From Scytalidium lignicola (Eukaryota > Ascomycota > Leotiomycetes): 64,000 bases of DNA. The position numbers and the translations under genes were made by a program. Positions within the stretch are counted from its first letter, which is position 1, and each line of letters starts with the position of its first letter. Of the stretch, positions 1-13,898 are shown piece by piece. The notes under the pieces were generated by a model. The model worked only from the letters and a program-made list of their open reading frames with translations. It did not search any database and had not been told where the DNA came from. The DNA is taken from assembly GCA_002812745.2 (NCBI GenBank), contig NCSJ02000065.1, positions 62,001 through 126,000 on the forward strand, written 5' to 3'.

Positions 1-246
1 CGGGTGCATTAGCGCGCTGCTCCTGGTTAATCAACCGAGAATTCCCTAGCGCCCAAAAATTTGGTATCTAATTGAGGCTTTTCTTCCCCTTCGGATTTCC
101 AATAGTCATAATTAATAATTTCTCTGCTATCAACAGCACTCACTTTTTGTCCTCGTTGACAATTCACACTCTCCTCTCTATCGTATCGCCCTTAATACCT
201 TTCTTCCTATTCTCCTCGATCTTCTTCTCCACACCACATATATACA

Positions 247-1328
247 ATGGCTGCCGCTGCCCCAAAAGTTGAGGCCGTCCCGGCCCTTCCTGAGAAGATG
301 AGCAGTGTTGGTCTCTACTCCAGATTCGCCTTGGCTGGTGCTGTCTGCTGTGCTGTGACCCACGGAGCTCTCACACCTGTCGATGTGTAAGTCTTGAAAT
401 TTTTCTCTCTTAATTATAATGATGGCCACGGGCCGTACAGTCGTGTCAGCTGTCAGGACAGCTATGAAACTAAAGATAAGGAGAGAAAAGAAAAGAACAC
501 TAGCTAACCATCCTCTTCTCTTCCAGCGTCAAGACCAGAATCCAACTTGATCCCGTCACTTATAACAAGGGTCTCATCGGTGGTTTCCGACAAGTTATTG
601 CCAGCGAGGGTGCTGGTGCTCTCTTGACCGGTTTCGGCCCAACTGCCACTGGTTACTTCCTCCAGGGCGCCTTCAAGTTCGGTGGTTACGAACTATTTAA
701 GCAACAATCCATCAACATCCTTGGTTACGAGACTGCTCGTGAAAACCGAACAGCCGTCTACCTCGCTTCTTCTGCCATTGCAGAATTCTTTGCCGATGTC
801 GCTCTTTGCCCTCTTGAGGCCACCCGTATCCGTCTCGTCTCTGAGCCAACCTATGCCAGCGGTCTCGTTGGTGGTTTCTCCAAGATGATGAAGTCCGAGG
901 GTATTGGTGCTTTCTACGCTGGTTTCGGTCCTATCCTGTTCAAGCAGGTTCCATACACCATGGCTAAGTTCGTCGTCTACGAGAAGGTTTCTGAGGCTAT
1001 CTACAAGCGTGTCGACAAGGCCACCGCCTCTCCAGGCATGCAAACCACCATTAACTTGGGTTCTGGTCTCGCTGCTGGTTTGGCTGCTGCTTTCGTCTCT
1101 CAACCAGCTGACACCATGCTCAGCAAGATCAACAAGTCAAAGGGTGAGCCAGGTGAGGGAACCATCACTCGTCTTGTCAAGATCGGTAAGGAACTTGGTC
1201 TTCGCGGTTCATATGCTGGTTTCGGTGCTCGTGCGGCCATGGTTGCTGCCATCACTGCCGGTCAGTTCAGTATTTACGGAGATATTAAGAGAGTTTTGGG
1301 AGCTACTGGAGCTGTTGACTTGTCCTAA
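247..1328 (+). CDS. Mitochondrial phosphate carrier (MIR1 type), SLC25 family
   Basis: This inner-membrane carrier imports inorganic phosphate into the mitochondrial matrix for ATP synthesis. Two exons, 247-386 and 527-1328, give 313 residues, the normal SLC25 size. The intron starts GTAAGT, ends CAG and splits a Val codon inside the first carrier signature. Three signature repeats are visible: PVDVVKTRIQ (near residue 44), PLEATRIRL and PADTMLSKINK. The last is characteristic of phosphate carriers rather than other family members. Small Gly/Ala-rich helices separate the repeats, as expected for six membrane spans. The start ATG at 247 lies just after a pyrimidine-rich leader and gives a short Ala-rich N-terminus. 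The gene is convergent with the PDR transporter. Codon choice is strongly C-ending, suggesting high expression. The family is certain; the phosphate substrate is inferred from the third motif. Confidence 0.95.
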
Positions 1329-2883
1329 AAGCTGTAGCTTGCATAACGGCGATATGATAGGGGGTAAAAGGGGGGCACGTTCAGAAATCTTTTCTCTTGT
1401 CTCATTTCTGGGTTTTCTCACATCATGCGTGCATATTGGGGCGGTGTCTTCCGCCTTGGGGGCTAGTATAATACACTTAGACCTTAGAGTTTAGACGTCG
1501 TCCTTTGGTAGACCAAAGGACTTGCTTTAGCGCGTGTGTACAATAGGTTCCTTTTGTTTTCCACGATAGAGAAATAGACAGGCAAAGATAATTCGTTTTC
1601 AGATAAGCTTGGTTTCTGAAGTCTTGGGAGAAGACCTGGGTAATGTGATAATTGTTCCTTAAAGTAGTAATTGGGTTGTATTAAATGCAATTGCATCTTA
1701 TGCTAAGAGGAATACGGAGTACATCATCTGCGGCTAAACTTTGCTGATATATCTGAAGTATTATGTTAATCACACGCAGTTCTCCAAATACATCTATTCA
1801 GAGTAAAACAAATCATCTAAATCATGAAACAGCAATATCTCGACGCAAAATTGGGTTCGGAACTGAGTCTGCAGTTCTTACTCTCCGTCATTATTTGTTA
1901 TCTACTTTGTATATGCATATATACGTACATGAGTGTATGTGTACGTGTGATGAAGTAGTTCCAACGAATACGGGCCTTAAGATGCCATCGACCATCGTAC
2001 AAGAGGTTACATCTATTCGATACGATACCAAAACGCGGCNTTTTTTTTAAATCTGCTAAATTTCTGTGCATCCATAAATAACTTTCTTTGATTAAGATAA
2101 GTGGTGATCCTTTACAATTCCAAAGAGAGTAGAAAAACTGCAAGCTCTCTCCTAAAATACAACAAAGGAGTGAATGTACAGCACAGTACTGCATTGTGAC
2201 CTTGGCGTCATCATCATCGACCATCCGATCAAATAAAATAAAATAACGCATCGAAGTCGCTTTTTGGTGGGTACTCCGTACACGTACAACGAACAAACAG
2301 GACGGCCAGACGGTCCGTAAGTACTTCTGCGCCATTTTGCTCTGTAAAGCCTTGGGGGAACCGCTCCCCTTCCCTGTTACTGATGGGTTAATTACATCGG
2401 GTAACAACCGACTGGTTGGTTGTCACTATTCTTTTGCCCCGTTTTCCAGATTTACTTATTCGGGTTTCTATGTGTCGCCCCCTTTTCATTATCTTTTCAT
2501 ATTTTTTAATAAATCCTGTTGGTTGAGCGTTTTGATCAATCGAAAGCAGATTAGTAATTACTGATTTCCAATTGGTTGCTGAGGATATAGAGAGCAGGAA
2601 GATGGAATTAAGATAACAGTAATGAATGGAGAATGCGTCAAGACTTAACATTGACAACCTGCTCCTTCATCTAAGAGGAAGCAGAGACAATTTCATAGGA
2701 CTTTAAGCATCAAACTGCACAACATGCCAAAACAATAAATAATCATTTAATACCCGACCTGTTCGAAAGGAAATTTCCATTCCGAAGATAAATGGAATCT
2801 ATCTATAGCTCTATAGCTGGTTTTGTATTACAAAGAATGATTACCCCAAAAACGATGATTCTAATAAACGAAAGGAAGAGATA
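1329..2883. other. Intergenic, between two convergent 3' ends
   Basis: No supported gene. The stretch holds the 3' regions of the phosphate carrier and the PDR transporter. It includes two exact copies of a 9-mer, TACGGAGTA at 1713-1721 and its reverse complement at 2272-2280, which recur elsewhere in the window. An isolated N sits at 2040 before a T run. The short open frames here have no recognisable protein character. Confidence 0.7.
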
Positions 2884-5800
2884 TTACACCTTCACAGCAG
2901 ACTCCTTAACATTCTCCGTTTGAGCTTTCTCCGTAGTCTCGGTTGCTGCCTCCTCCACCTTCTGGTTCTTCGGCACGCGAGCAAGCCAGTATATTAACAG
3001 GGCTGCGAAGACGTTGAAGATGATATACACCCACATGAGACCAAAATTTCTCCATGCATCGTGGAAGTTGGAGGCTACGCTGGCTAGGAAGGAATTGGTC
3101 TCACTGATGCTGCAGAAGCTGCAGCCACTAGTCGCATCTGGATTTTGCAGGTAACCACCAGCGGTGTTAATGTAAGATGACATGTATTCCGCGCACGTTC
3201 CATTTGCAGGATCGAAATGGACGTATTCGTTCGAGGCACAGACGACGTTGGTGTTGGCCACAGCCGTTGACAACATGGCGCTGATTAAATAGGTGAATGG
3301 TGATACACGGTACATGAAGACCCAGAAGCCAGGAAGGGATTGCGGGCTCGCAAGGACACTGAGGGGCAAAATTAGCTTTCATATTTATCCACCCACATAT
3401 AAAATTTTCAACTTACCCGCAAAAGACGAGAGTCAATGTGAATAAAACATTGGCAATATTGCCCCCCGTTTCAGCAGTCTCAATTCCAGCAATGCACATG
3501 TGTGTGAATGTACTGGTGAAGAGGAGGAATGACCAGATTAACAAGAACATCAATCCACCGCGTTCATGAACCGCGTCTGAAGGCTCAGCATTGCGGTATA
3601 AGCCAATTGGATAGTACCAGCACAAGAAGATAAGCACTGCCATAAGGGAGTTCCATGGCAGTTCAGCGATGATATTAGATAGCATAAATGCCTTCCAGGA
3701 GTAAGCTTTCGATGGACGCTCTCGGACTTCGTACAATGCTCGTTGAGTGACAAAGTGTGGCATAATTTGTTGAACCAATGACCCGAAGATTGTCATGAGC
3801 ATGAAGATGGAAAACATCTGATTTTGAAGACCTTGGATGCTGTTCTGTGCCTTGAAGAACGAGAATCCAACGAAGAGTGCCTATGCACACTAAGTTAGCA
3901 ATGTGTCTCAGAAAAACAGCTGGAGAGCTTAAATAAGTTCTTACCGAAGCAACGCAAAGAAGAACTTTCGAGTATATGTATGAAGGAGTGCGCCAATACT
4001 GCTCGAAAACACGTTTGCAGACTTCATACAACTGAACTGGGAACGGCGCGGCAAATTCTCGATAACTAGCCTTGTCATGTAGTTGTTGTGCAGAAACCGT
4101 GCGCTGGAGAGCAGTGGCATGTGGTCCCTCTTCCTTCAACCTTTCCAATTCGTTGTGTACTTCCGCCATTTCGGGACTATTACGCCAGACTTGGTGCCAG
4201 TCAATGTCGGACTGAGATCCTGGAGCAGCTCCGATAACTTCAAGCATCCACTCGGCAGGGTTGGCCTCGACAGGGCAAGAGTGTGCTCCATTCCGTTCAA
4301 AGTACCGTGTTAGCGTCTGGGAATTTTCACCAATATCACCAAAGTAGATGGTTCTGCCGCCCTTGGCAAGGAAGAGCAGGCGGTCAAAACGCTGGAAGAG
4401 CATGGCAGATGGCTGGTGAATAGTACAGAGGATGGCTTGGCCGTTCTTTGTTAGTTTTTCCAAAAGATCGAGAATTGCCCAGGATGTTTGACTATCGAGA
4501 CCGGAGGTTGGTTCGTCAAGGAAGAGTAAGAGTTCAGGTTTTGCTGCTAGCTCAACGCCGATAGTCAATCGTTTCCGTTGCTCAACATTAAGACCTTCCC
4601 CTGGAACACCAACGACCGCATCCGCGTATTCACTCATATCTAGGAGCTTGATGACTTCTTCTACATATGCAAGCTTTTCGGCACGAGGAATGTGTGCTGG
4701 TTGACGAAGAAGAGCGCTAAAGTTGAGAGCCTCCCTTACCGTGGATGTCGAAAGATGCAAGTCTTGCTGTTGGGCATATCCCGTCTTGCGCTGGAATGAA
4801 TCATCCCGTGGGCTACCGTCTACAAGCATCTGGCCAGTGATGACACCCATGGTAGTACGGGTAGCGAGACAGTCTAGCAGAGTTGTTTTTCCAGCACCAG
4901 AGACACCCTATATAACCGCATTAGTATGTGTTTTACTGTACAATTAATCCCATTACCTCAAAAGATGACATACCATAAGTGCAGTTAAAGTACCTGGCTT
5001 GACCCAGCCGTCAACATGATCGAGGATTCGTCTAGGCTCTCCCTTAATCTTAATGTCATAGCATACATCTTTCCAGGTGAAAATTGCGGTCTGGCGTTCG
5101 ATAATCGCGGAATGATCTTCAGTATTTGCAGCGCCAGTCGGACGGCCAGAGCCCGTTTCTTCATCTGTTGCCGATCCCTTGCTCAAAGCTTTGTGACCAC
5201 GGCGGAAGACTAAGAGCTCGCCCTTAGATTTCTTTGCTGTGATGTATTCCGTAGCGACAAGATAAGTAGTCATCAAGAAAATCATAAAGGCGATCAAGAT
5301 GCCAAAGTTCCTAAAATACGATCAGTGACTTTAAACAAAAGGGATAACCAAATATCACCAACCTCCATTTGTGAGCATGGGAGTATTGAAATGAAGAAAC
5401 AATGTAATCATCACCGTTCACTACACTTAAACCTGGCTGAGATCCGACGGTTGAACAGACATGGTTGGTACTGCCTACATTTTCAAAACCAGGCCCAGAA
5501 GGTACGAAAACAGAGCAATCAAAAGAACGATTGTGGAACTCATTAATCATGAGTGATTCGAATCCATAGGCAACTGGGTCGAGGTAGTTAATCCAACGAG
5601 ACCATCCAAGCATGTAACGAGTTGGGATGGTGAAGCCCGTGTAGATGACGATTGCTAAAATCAAGACGGCGGCTGGTGCCATTGCCTGAGATAAGGTCCT
5701 CGACACAGAGGCAATGGTTCGGAACATCATGGACATCGTCAACGTCAATGTGAATGAGATCAGAATAAAGTAGAAGAAAGGGCCAGGCTCTCTGCGCAGA

Positions 5801-7897
5801 TTGGTCATAAAGTACACCGTCATGTTGGTCGTAAAACAATTCAGGGTTTTGTATGGCAGATCCGTCAGCATCGATGCTATAGCTTCACAAGATGGGTGAT
5901 ACAACGCATATCGAGAGTGCTTTTCGACAATGGGACGTTGAGCGTAAAGCGTAAGAATCTATTGAGACTGTGAGTATTCTTGAGGGTAGTTTCTGTGTGA
6001 TGAACCTACTTCAAGGGCACTGCCAAAGGCATTAATAAGAATTGCAAAGAAGAGAAGAGCGCCACGTTGGTAGAAACTATTAGTATCATCTTTCATATTA
6101 TAGAACACACTGCTGATGATCAGAATTACTATGAAGTTGCCAAATAATTGCGTGAGAGTCAAGGATGGATCAGCTTTAAGTCTTAGGAAACCGCGCCAGA
6201 GGCACAATTTACACTGTTGTGCATAAGACAGGGTGTATGGTGACTGTACGCGCCTATGTAGGATGTTAGTTAGCATATCCCAACACCATATCATCTGTTT
6301 GCATACTGTCTCTTAGCTTGCTGTGCTCGGCGGGAGGCCTTGAACTGCTCAAAATGCTCGCCACCAATCGGGTATCGCTGGTTATAGTTTTCGATGTCAA
6401 CAAGAAGCTGCTTGCAATCAGGGCTATTCTTCCATCGCTCGGCGAATTCATCGGGTGTTCTTGGAACTTTATCTTCATAGCCTTCTTTGGGAATACGTTC
6501 TTGTAGACTGGTCATGGAAGTCAAGAAATCAGCTGTGGTCTGTCTGGCGGGACAAAAGAACCCCATATCGGTAAAATATTTCTTGGCGTCAGTGGTTCGT
6601 CCGAAATAAATCTGTCGTCCTTCATAAAGCACAAGCACTTTATCAAAAATATCATAAGCTGATTGAGGAGCCTGGTAGATGGCAACGCAGGCAGTTGCTC
6701 CCATGATATCTGTTGACGTGCGGAGAGTCTTACAGAACTCGATGGCATTCGCACTATCAAGACCGCGCGTGCTATTATCCCAGGATTGTAGAGGTGCTCC
6801 ACTCAAGGCTGCTTCTGCAATACTAACACGCTTCCGCTCTCCACCACTGACTCCACGTACATAATCGTTTCCTACTCTTGTGTTGATGGTGTGGCTGATG
6901 CCGAGTGTTGCCATCATAACATCTCGCATATGCATTGCATACTCGTCTCGACTTACACCACCTGGTATGTGGCGTGGAGCTCGTGCTTTCGCCGCGAATA
7001 GAAGTGTATCACCTACAGTCAACATGGGGAAATGTACATCAACTTCCGCTGTGTATATGGCTTCGCCGCGGAAATCACGTGTCATATGTTCAGCACTGAT
7101 ACCTGGAAGAAGAAAAATTCAGTCGTTAGCAAGGAGAATTGTAGCCGTATCCACTCGCTCCTTACCTTGGTAATTCAAGGAAGACTCTGGATCAATGTAA
7201 AAGCCATGTGTCTCTCCTGAAATAGTTTTAAGGAAGGTAGAACACCCAGATCCGGGTGGTCCCAGGACTACGAGCATCTCTCCATTCTCGACAAGACCAC
7301 TGAGGTTTTGAAGAATATCGATCTTGGTTTGACCGACACCCATGAGCTTCCTTGCCAAGCCAATTGCCTCAAAGAACACGTTCCCAACACTTTTCTGATA
7401 ATCGGTCGTGGTACCAAATCCGTGGACATTGAGGTTCTTGAACGCAATGCCTGCAGTTCTATGCGGGTGTGCTTCTGGATCACGCGAGTGCAGGTGAAGT
7501 AGAGCCTTGGACCAGGCTCTGGAATTGAAATTGGGGCCATTGGGATCCAGGGCTGAGTTTGGTTCGGCATTGAACGGATTTTGGTCAGCGGTCGAGTAGG
7601 TAGAGTGTCTTGTTAGTCGTCGTGCTAAATTGGCAACTTCCTCTTCCCGCAGTTCCTCTGAGTCCAGGGAAGCCGCTTTGGAGTTCTCCATGATCTTTTC
7701 AGCGACACTGCTAGGACTTAGTTTTCTGACAGAGTGGTGGTAATTAACTAGAGTAAGGGGTATTCTCACCTCGCAGGGCCCACAGTAGATGAGCCTCCTG
7801 AGAATCCGTCAGGATCTGAGTAAGATCGGTCTCTTTCTCCAGTAACTTGGTTGTTAGGAGTGCCTCCTGAGGAAGACATGCTAGCTTGTGACAACAT
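2884..7897 (-). CDS. PDR-type (ABCG) full-size ABC transporter
   Basis: Plasma-membrane multidrug efflux pump of the pleiotropic drug resistance class, with (NBD-TMD)x2 order. Nine exons: 7770-7897, 7166-7725, 6307-7102, 6010-6253, 5363-5958, 4974-5310, 3945-4907, 3417-3880, 2884-3358. They join in frame to 1520 residues, a typical PDR length. NBD1 has the degenerate Walker [13 protein letters not shown] (198-209; Cys replaces Lys, normal for PDR pumps) and the signature [12 protein letters not shown]2 has the canonical Walker [10 protein letters not shown] (888-896), the modified signature [11 protein letters not shown] (from 994) and Walker B with Asp-Glu at 1018-1019. Hydrophobic membrane blocks follow each NBD, with a Cys-rich extracellular loop near the C-terminus. 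The start is the first ATG of the exon whose splice leads into the conserved N-terminal region. The substrate cannot be read from sequence. A Zn2Cys6 gene is transcribed divergently 1.46 kb away. Confidence 0.93.
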
Positions 7898-9354
7898 CCC
7901 GCCGTTGTTGTTGAACCCAGCGTTGCCCGCCAATGATATCTTTCAAGGCGCCCGGAAAGGGCGGGTGATAGCAAATAAGAAAGCAGGAATGAGGAATCTA
8001 CGGTTCCATGAAGCAAGAGATAAAGAGAGGAGCAGAGAGGGATAGAGATGACTAGAGACTAAGAGAGAAACAAGGGAAAGTAAAGAACGAAGATAGAGGC
8101 TAAGTAGAAGAAAGGGAAATACCAAACCTGCATATGCGGTTCAATAACTAGTATATAATCAACATCTCGGTGGCTATTGGCCTCCGATACGGGGTAGCAG
8201 GCTGAGAATTGGCTCGAAACATCGGAGGTTAACATTACCAAACAGGCCGGAGACATAGGCAAACTAGCGAGACTGGCAATGGATAAGTGTTATCTAGTTG
8301 CCACGTCCTTCTGAAGTTGCCCAATGGCCCCAATGCCCCTCGATCCCCATGCTTTTCCAGAACTCCGTCGTCAACGGAGGTTATTCAGCCCAAGAATTCG
8401 GAGGTGATGGTTATCCGCAACCACCGATCGCTTAGGGGTGGCTATGCCGGAAGAGGAAGCGCTAGCAGGCTGATAAAGGCACAGAAGCACGTGCTTTTGA
8501 CGAGTTGCTGCCGCAGCCAATGCAGGCACCATTACAGTATTTGCGCAATGAATTACTAATCTGTCTCGAGCAGATGCAAGACATGGTGAGAGTGGGAGAT
8601 CTGCCTTTTAACTCCGGTGTGGACCTCAGTCATTGGCCATTGGCCTATGCGTAAACGTACACGCCGTATCCGTTCTCGTATGTCTATTGTCACAACCAAT
8701 ACCAATTCGTGCAATTCCATCCAAACTTGAGCTGTGGAAACAGAGCAAAATTCCAAACGAAGAAATAATGCCGGTGATCTCAAGTGATAAGATTGGTGAC
8801 AACTGTTGCAAGGCTGAAGGAAAATCCGATCCGGCCCCTGGGAGCAAGCATAATTCCCAAGGCACTCCGCATCGGGGTAATGATTAGCAGCGTCTTCTTC
8901 AATTCAGTCCCATTCGTACGCGTATGCGTATCTTATCGTATTGCATCGTAATGGCATTCGAATTCATACCAAATGGGATCCAGTTACTGCGAATCCACGC
9001 AAGTTGTAAAAAAAAAATNAAAAAAAAAAAAATGAAACCGGTAATGTGTGCAACGTCGAGCCTAATCTTGCAAGTTCTTCAGCCTTGAGGCGGGCGGACT
9101 GCCCCTCAACCAATCGGGTGGCTCGGCGGAGTTGTGGTCTAGCCTTGCGGCCGACGTCACAGCCGCCTGATACATACAAACCCTTCGCGACACACTGAAA
9201 CCGTCAATTTTCAAGGACTTTGATATCTGATCGCTGATAGCTGATGGCTACTCGACCCACCCTCGTAAGCCTTCATTAGGAGTCAATATCGATTCACGTC
9301 CTTCTCCTTCTCCCTTCCCCTACAATCAAGCAGGAGAGATAACTTCATGACAAT
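7898..9354. other. Divergent intergenic region, PDR pump / Zn2Cys6 factor
   Basis: This is the shared upstream region of two divergently transcribed genes. The PDR side (about 7900-8110) is rich in AG-purine tracts on the plus strand. An A-rich run with an isolated N occurs at 9008-9032. No open frame here looks like a protein. I see no confident consensus operator. Confidence 0.6.
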
Positions 9355-12266
9355 ATGGATCCCAACAGTCCAGAATCAGAATCTGCACCGCCGGATGATT
9401 CGGCCGATTCTTCTTATGCGCCCTCTGGGCCGGCGCGAACATCCTGCGATCTGTGCAAACGCATGAAGGTATGTACGAATCTCATCTTCTGTCTTTTGAT
9501 TATATTTATTTTTATAAAGAATGGCTTCGGTGCATTTTGTTTTTTGCTTTGAATCGATTAGACGTTCGATCTCATAGACCTAAGCTCATCTTCCTTGTGC
9601 TTTTGGATTTCTAGATCAGATGTGATAGGCAAGGAGATAGCTGTTCACGATGCCTTGCCCGCGGCCTCACGTGCAACATCACGGTCGCAAAGAGAAAGAA
9701 GCATGTGAAAAGGTAAGAAAGCTCTTTTGCAAAGGAGGCTGTTGCGGTATCATCATTGACGGATTATCAAAGGGGCAATGCCCTTCTCGCGGTTGAGAGT
9801 CGCATCAAACGCCTGGAATCTGTCCTAACGGCCTCAGGCATAAATTCAAGTCCTGGAGAGTCCCCAGCCGCTGAACCCGAGGCACCGTATGACCTGAGTG
9901 ACCGGCTATCGACTCTCGTGATCGATGAGAAGGGCGCCTCACATTTTCTAGGTATGGTTAAAATCCTAGAATTGCCCCTGCTGGATGCTGCATTGGGTTA
10001 GCTGATGATGTTCTTGACATTCTAGGTGCTTCTTCGGGATTTTCTCTCTTCTCACCTCAAGGCCTGCAATGGATCTCTGATCGGACTGGAAGTGATGAGC
10101 TGTCCCGATTCATTACCACCCTGACGAAGACTGGCATACGCCCATTATCCCATGGACCATCTGAACTTTGGTATACATTGTCTCCCTCTGAGCGAGAACC
10201 TCTCCCATCAAAGCACGTCGCCGAGCGACTTATTCTGAGTAAGTATTCTTCAAGTTTCCCTGACGATCGACTGACGGGTGGCCACCAGGCTATTTTGACA
10301 TGTTCAACAGTTGCTTCCCTCTGTTCGACCGAGAAGAATTCATGGAGCTTTTTGAGAGACAGTACTCCGGAAATCCACCACAAGGCACTGGGTGGTATGC
10401 GTGCTTAAATGTAGTCCTCTGCATGGGAGGTCTGATCGAGAAGTTCGAGATCTATCAAGGTTTAGATCCAGTATTTGTTGGCAGCACTACTAGCATTGAT
10501 CAAAGTTGGCAGTATTTTCGCAACGCTTGCAGCTGCTTCGTTGATCTAATTTTTAGGGAGAGCAATCTCATGACTGTGCAAGCTCTTTGTGGAATAGTTA
10601 GTAATCTCATTTGAGGGACGTCAGAATCATACTCACACCTTTCCTTAGGCCTTCGTGCAACAGACTATCTTGGATCCTCAACCCTATTTAATTGTAACAG
10701 CTGCTGCCGCCCGTCTGGCCCATGGCATGGGACTACACCGCACCTTAGACGAATTTGGACTTTCTCGCAAAGAGATCGCCCAGAGGCGAAACGTTTTCTG
10801 GATGGTTTATCTGATGGATAAAAGTATTTCTCTACGAATCGGCCATCCTTCCGTTATCACAGACAATGACATTGGAGTTGGCTTGCCGCCGGAAACTGAC
10901 CCGGATGAGCTTGATTCTAATGGGTTGAAGAAGTTCAACATATTTCGTTACCAAGCTCAATTAGCACTCGTGGAAAGCCGCATTTACACCGAACTCTATT
11001 CTATTCGGTCACGAAATAGGGCAATCTCAGACCGGTTAAGGTCTGTGAGCCAGCTAGATAAGGCACTACAGGACTGGCGAGCGTCATTACCAACCGAGAT
11101 ACAGTCTAGTGAGGTCATAAAATGTTCAAAAGAACAATTCATCCCAGTTGTGTTCCTTCATTTCGCATACTTGAATTGCCTTGCAACTGTACACAGAGGA
11201 TCTATCCATCATGGAGCGGCGGTAAATATGCAAGAGCTCCAGGCCCAGTTAAATATTAATGGCAGGGAATTGAATCCTCGGGTTTTCCAAAGTCAAGCAA
11301 TCTGTCTATCAGCAGCTAGGAGCTCAATTCGACTTTTGCAGTGTTTACATCTTCGGGAGAGTCTACTTCCTTGCAATTTAATATGGTCTGTATTCACTTT
11401 CACTATAGATATACCGCACGATAGATTTTTGATAAACGCACTACTCAAGTTTGTTCTTTTCGTCATGGTCGCAAATATAGGCACGCATCTTTTCGCTGAC
11501 ATTCTGTGACTTAGGGTTGTTATGTATTATGCGCTTGCTAGCTTCCTAACCTTATTCGCAAACACCCTCCAATGCCCCCAGGACCACAATGCTGAGTCCG
11601 ATATTGAACTGATGGACATTGTCTCTGTCACTCTAGCTCCAGCCGCGGCTCCACCAACGCCATTCAGAGTTGCAGCATCGATTAAATTATTTTTAGAGCT
11701 TCGCAATATCGCTGCAAAATTTGTTCGGAAAGTGAGGTCGGCGAGTCCGCAGCCAATAAAGCGATCCTATGACGGCTATGAGATGGAGCAAACCGATGAG
11801 ACCCCGATACCTAAAGATCCAGCTACAGTCAGCAGTTCTGTGCCAAGTCCGACTATCCCTCAAGAGATGCAGACACCAGATGTAAAGGTATGTAATAACC
11901 TTATTTTCACATCAAAGTTTTAGCTTGTTTTAACTCTATTTCTACATGTTTAAAACCATATCTCTAATATGTCTAGCGGCGTCCCAGATGAGCAGTCCAT
12001 ACCATCAAAATTACTCCACTCCTGATATTTCCGTTCAGCATGTCCCGAGTCCCGAGAGTCAACAAGTTATTGACAATATCCATGAATTTCTACAGCAACC
12101 TCATCTAACTGAGAGTGAATTCGTCACTTTCAATGAATCGCTCCTTTCCGATATTGATTTTCAAGAACCGTCCTTTATAGGAGAACAGCCGATCTTCAGT
12201 GGGTCTTTTGAATACGATTTACTAAATCTATGGAATCAGGGAGGGTTTAACCCGTCACAGCAGTGA
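9355..12266 (+). CDS. Zn2Cys6 transcription factor with fungal_trans domain
   Basis: Nuclear fungal-specific regulator of unknown target. Eight exons: 9355-9468, 9615-9712, 9773-9951, 10026-10238, 10289-10596, 10649-11385, 11515-11887, 11988-12266. They give 766 residues with every phase consistent. The zinc cluster has Cys 31, 34, 41, 48, 51 and 58 (CX2CX6CX6CX2CX6C) and is split by intron 1 right after the second basic stretch. A basic linker and a short coiled segment (NALLAVESRIKRLESVL) follow. The middle homology region includes YFDMFNSCFPLFDREEF and the GHPSVITDNDIGV block. The last exon uses the second of two nearby AG acceptors (at 11987), because the first runs into a stop. The acidic C-terminus could be an activation domain. 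The divergent PDR pump suggests, but does not show, a drug-response role. Confidence 0.88.
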
Positions 12267-13898
12267 AGCATTGAAGCATTGACAGGATTTCTTTTCCATC
12301 TTTATTGGATAGACGGTCTAAGGCGTATAACTGGAAAGGAAATGGCATCAAGGGCAGAATAACCTTCCCGGCCAAGCAGGGCTAGAATTAGAAGGGAAAA
12401 TATTAGAGAACACAGATAACTAGAGAAGATGAGTCCTGTGCAAAAATTCCGGATTAAACATCCCAGAGTCTGATCACCTGGGACTTCCCGATCTTCTTTA
12501 TACAACTTGATGAAAAAAGGGTATATTCTGTGTTTGGAAATGTAGAGAGAGAGGGAGAGAAGAGGGGGGAGGCTAGTTTAGACTCCCCACGAGTATGAAC
12601 ATCATCAGATAGTTTTGCAGTGTATAAATAGTTAGATACCAATCCAAATTCGGTTCCCTTCTTCCAGCAGTGCAAGCTCAGCTATATTCGTTTAGTGGTT
12701 TCACCACACGCCAATCCTAGAATTTCTAGTTATTTACGAACCTCTGTTGAGTAAGCTTATCTTCCAAAATAAAGATCCCAAGAGATTTGACTTTGAGGGC
12801 CGCAGTTTTCTTGTGAAATTATATATATTGCTCCAGCCCTCTAAAGCTAGACTTGAAAAAAATACTTCCCCATCTCCCAACTTCTTTTCTCGTTTTTTTT
12901 TTAATTAACTAAACAAAATTAATGGTTTTGAGGAGAATATAATATAAGTTATACGAGATTTATTAAAACGTTATCGAAAATTTGNTTTTTCGTAACAAAA
13001 AAAAAAAACATGTGACAATATTTATTAGTTGGGATATAGAGATTTGCCAAGTTAAATCTTAATATTTTAAAAATTCTAAATTCTACATTATAACTCCACT
13101 TTGACATGATAAAACATCAGACATATCAAGGCAGGATAAGCCTGTTCGGGTATTGGTCATCCTATACCCTACTTACTCAAGGCCTGGACACCGCTAATGT
13201 TGTAGCCTTTGACATACACATTACAGTACTGATATACCTTGTCCTTGCCAAGATTTACTTATCATTTTTATTCACATAAAGGCTCATTAGTGTGATATTA
13301 CTTAAGTAGAATTGAGAGAACGAATTAAATTNAAAAAAAAACTACTATTTACTGCTATGTTGGTTATATGTAGCTAACGGGTACTTCAATAAATGCAGGC
13401 TATATTTTCATCACGAATAATCATAAAGTTGGTCATAAGCTTAAGCTAGTTACAAAGACCGCCCAAAAAGCGCCACCCCTTGCCATCCCATCCCATCCCA
13501 TCCATATCTCTTTGAGGGTTTTGATTTTTCCACCAAACCAAGACTCCTCTGAATAATCCATACAACCCTTAAGCCCCCTCAAAAAAAGAGGGCTTGAGCT
13601 TTGTTTATCGCACAAAGTAAGATAGCAAATAACCTTACCTCCCATATCGTGTGCCAACTTCATCTGGCCGAGATACTGTAAACCCCGAAAGTTTAAACCC
13701 TATAATTAAAGATTCCCGGTTCCCCCAGTCCAGACTCCCATAGCAAACCCGCCATTCATTGACCAAGGATAAGAATATAAGTAAAACCATTCCAGGGTTG
13801 CCATATCGTGTGCTGGCTACAAAGCCGAGAAAGCTTCTGCGAAATCCCAAATCCCTCAACTCGAAATTGATACTCTGAATACTTCTGCTGCTCTGTAC
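12267..13898. other. AT-rich intergenic stretch
   Basis: No supported gene. About 12,720-13,430 is very AT-rich, with poly-A/T runs and isolated Ns at 12985 and 13332. A short CCCAT-type tandem lies near 13481-13504. The 12-mer CCATATCGTGTG occurs twice (near 13643 and 13801) in the presumed 3' region of the histidine kinase. Small open frames here look like chance. Confidence 0.6.

Noticed and set aside
904..1494. 196-codon alternative frame in the phosphate carrier gene
   Set aside because: It is an overlapping frame of a conserved carrier with Ser/Leu-rich composition from out-of-frame reading.
8287..8887. Small plus-strand open frames between PDR and the zinc-cluster gene
   Set aside because: Short, without splice support, with mixed Ser/Arg/Pro composition and no recognisable motif.
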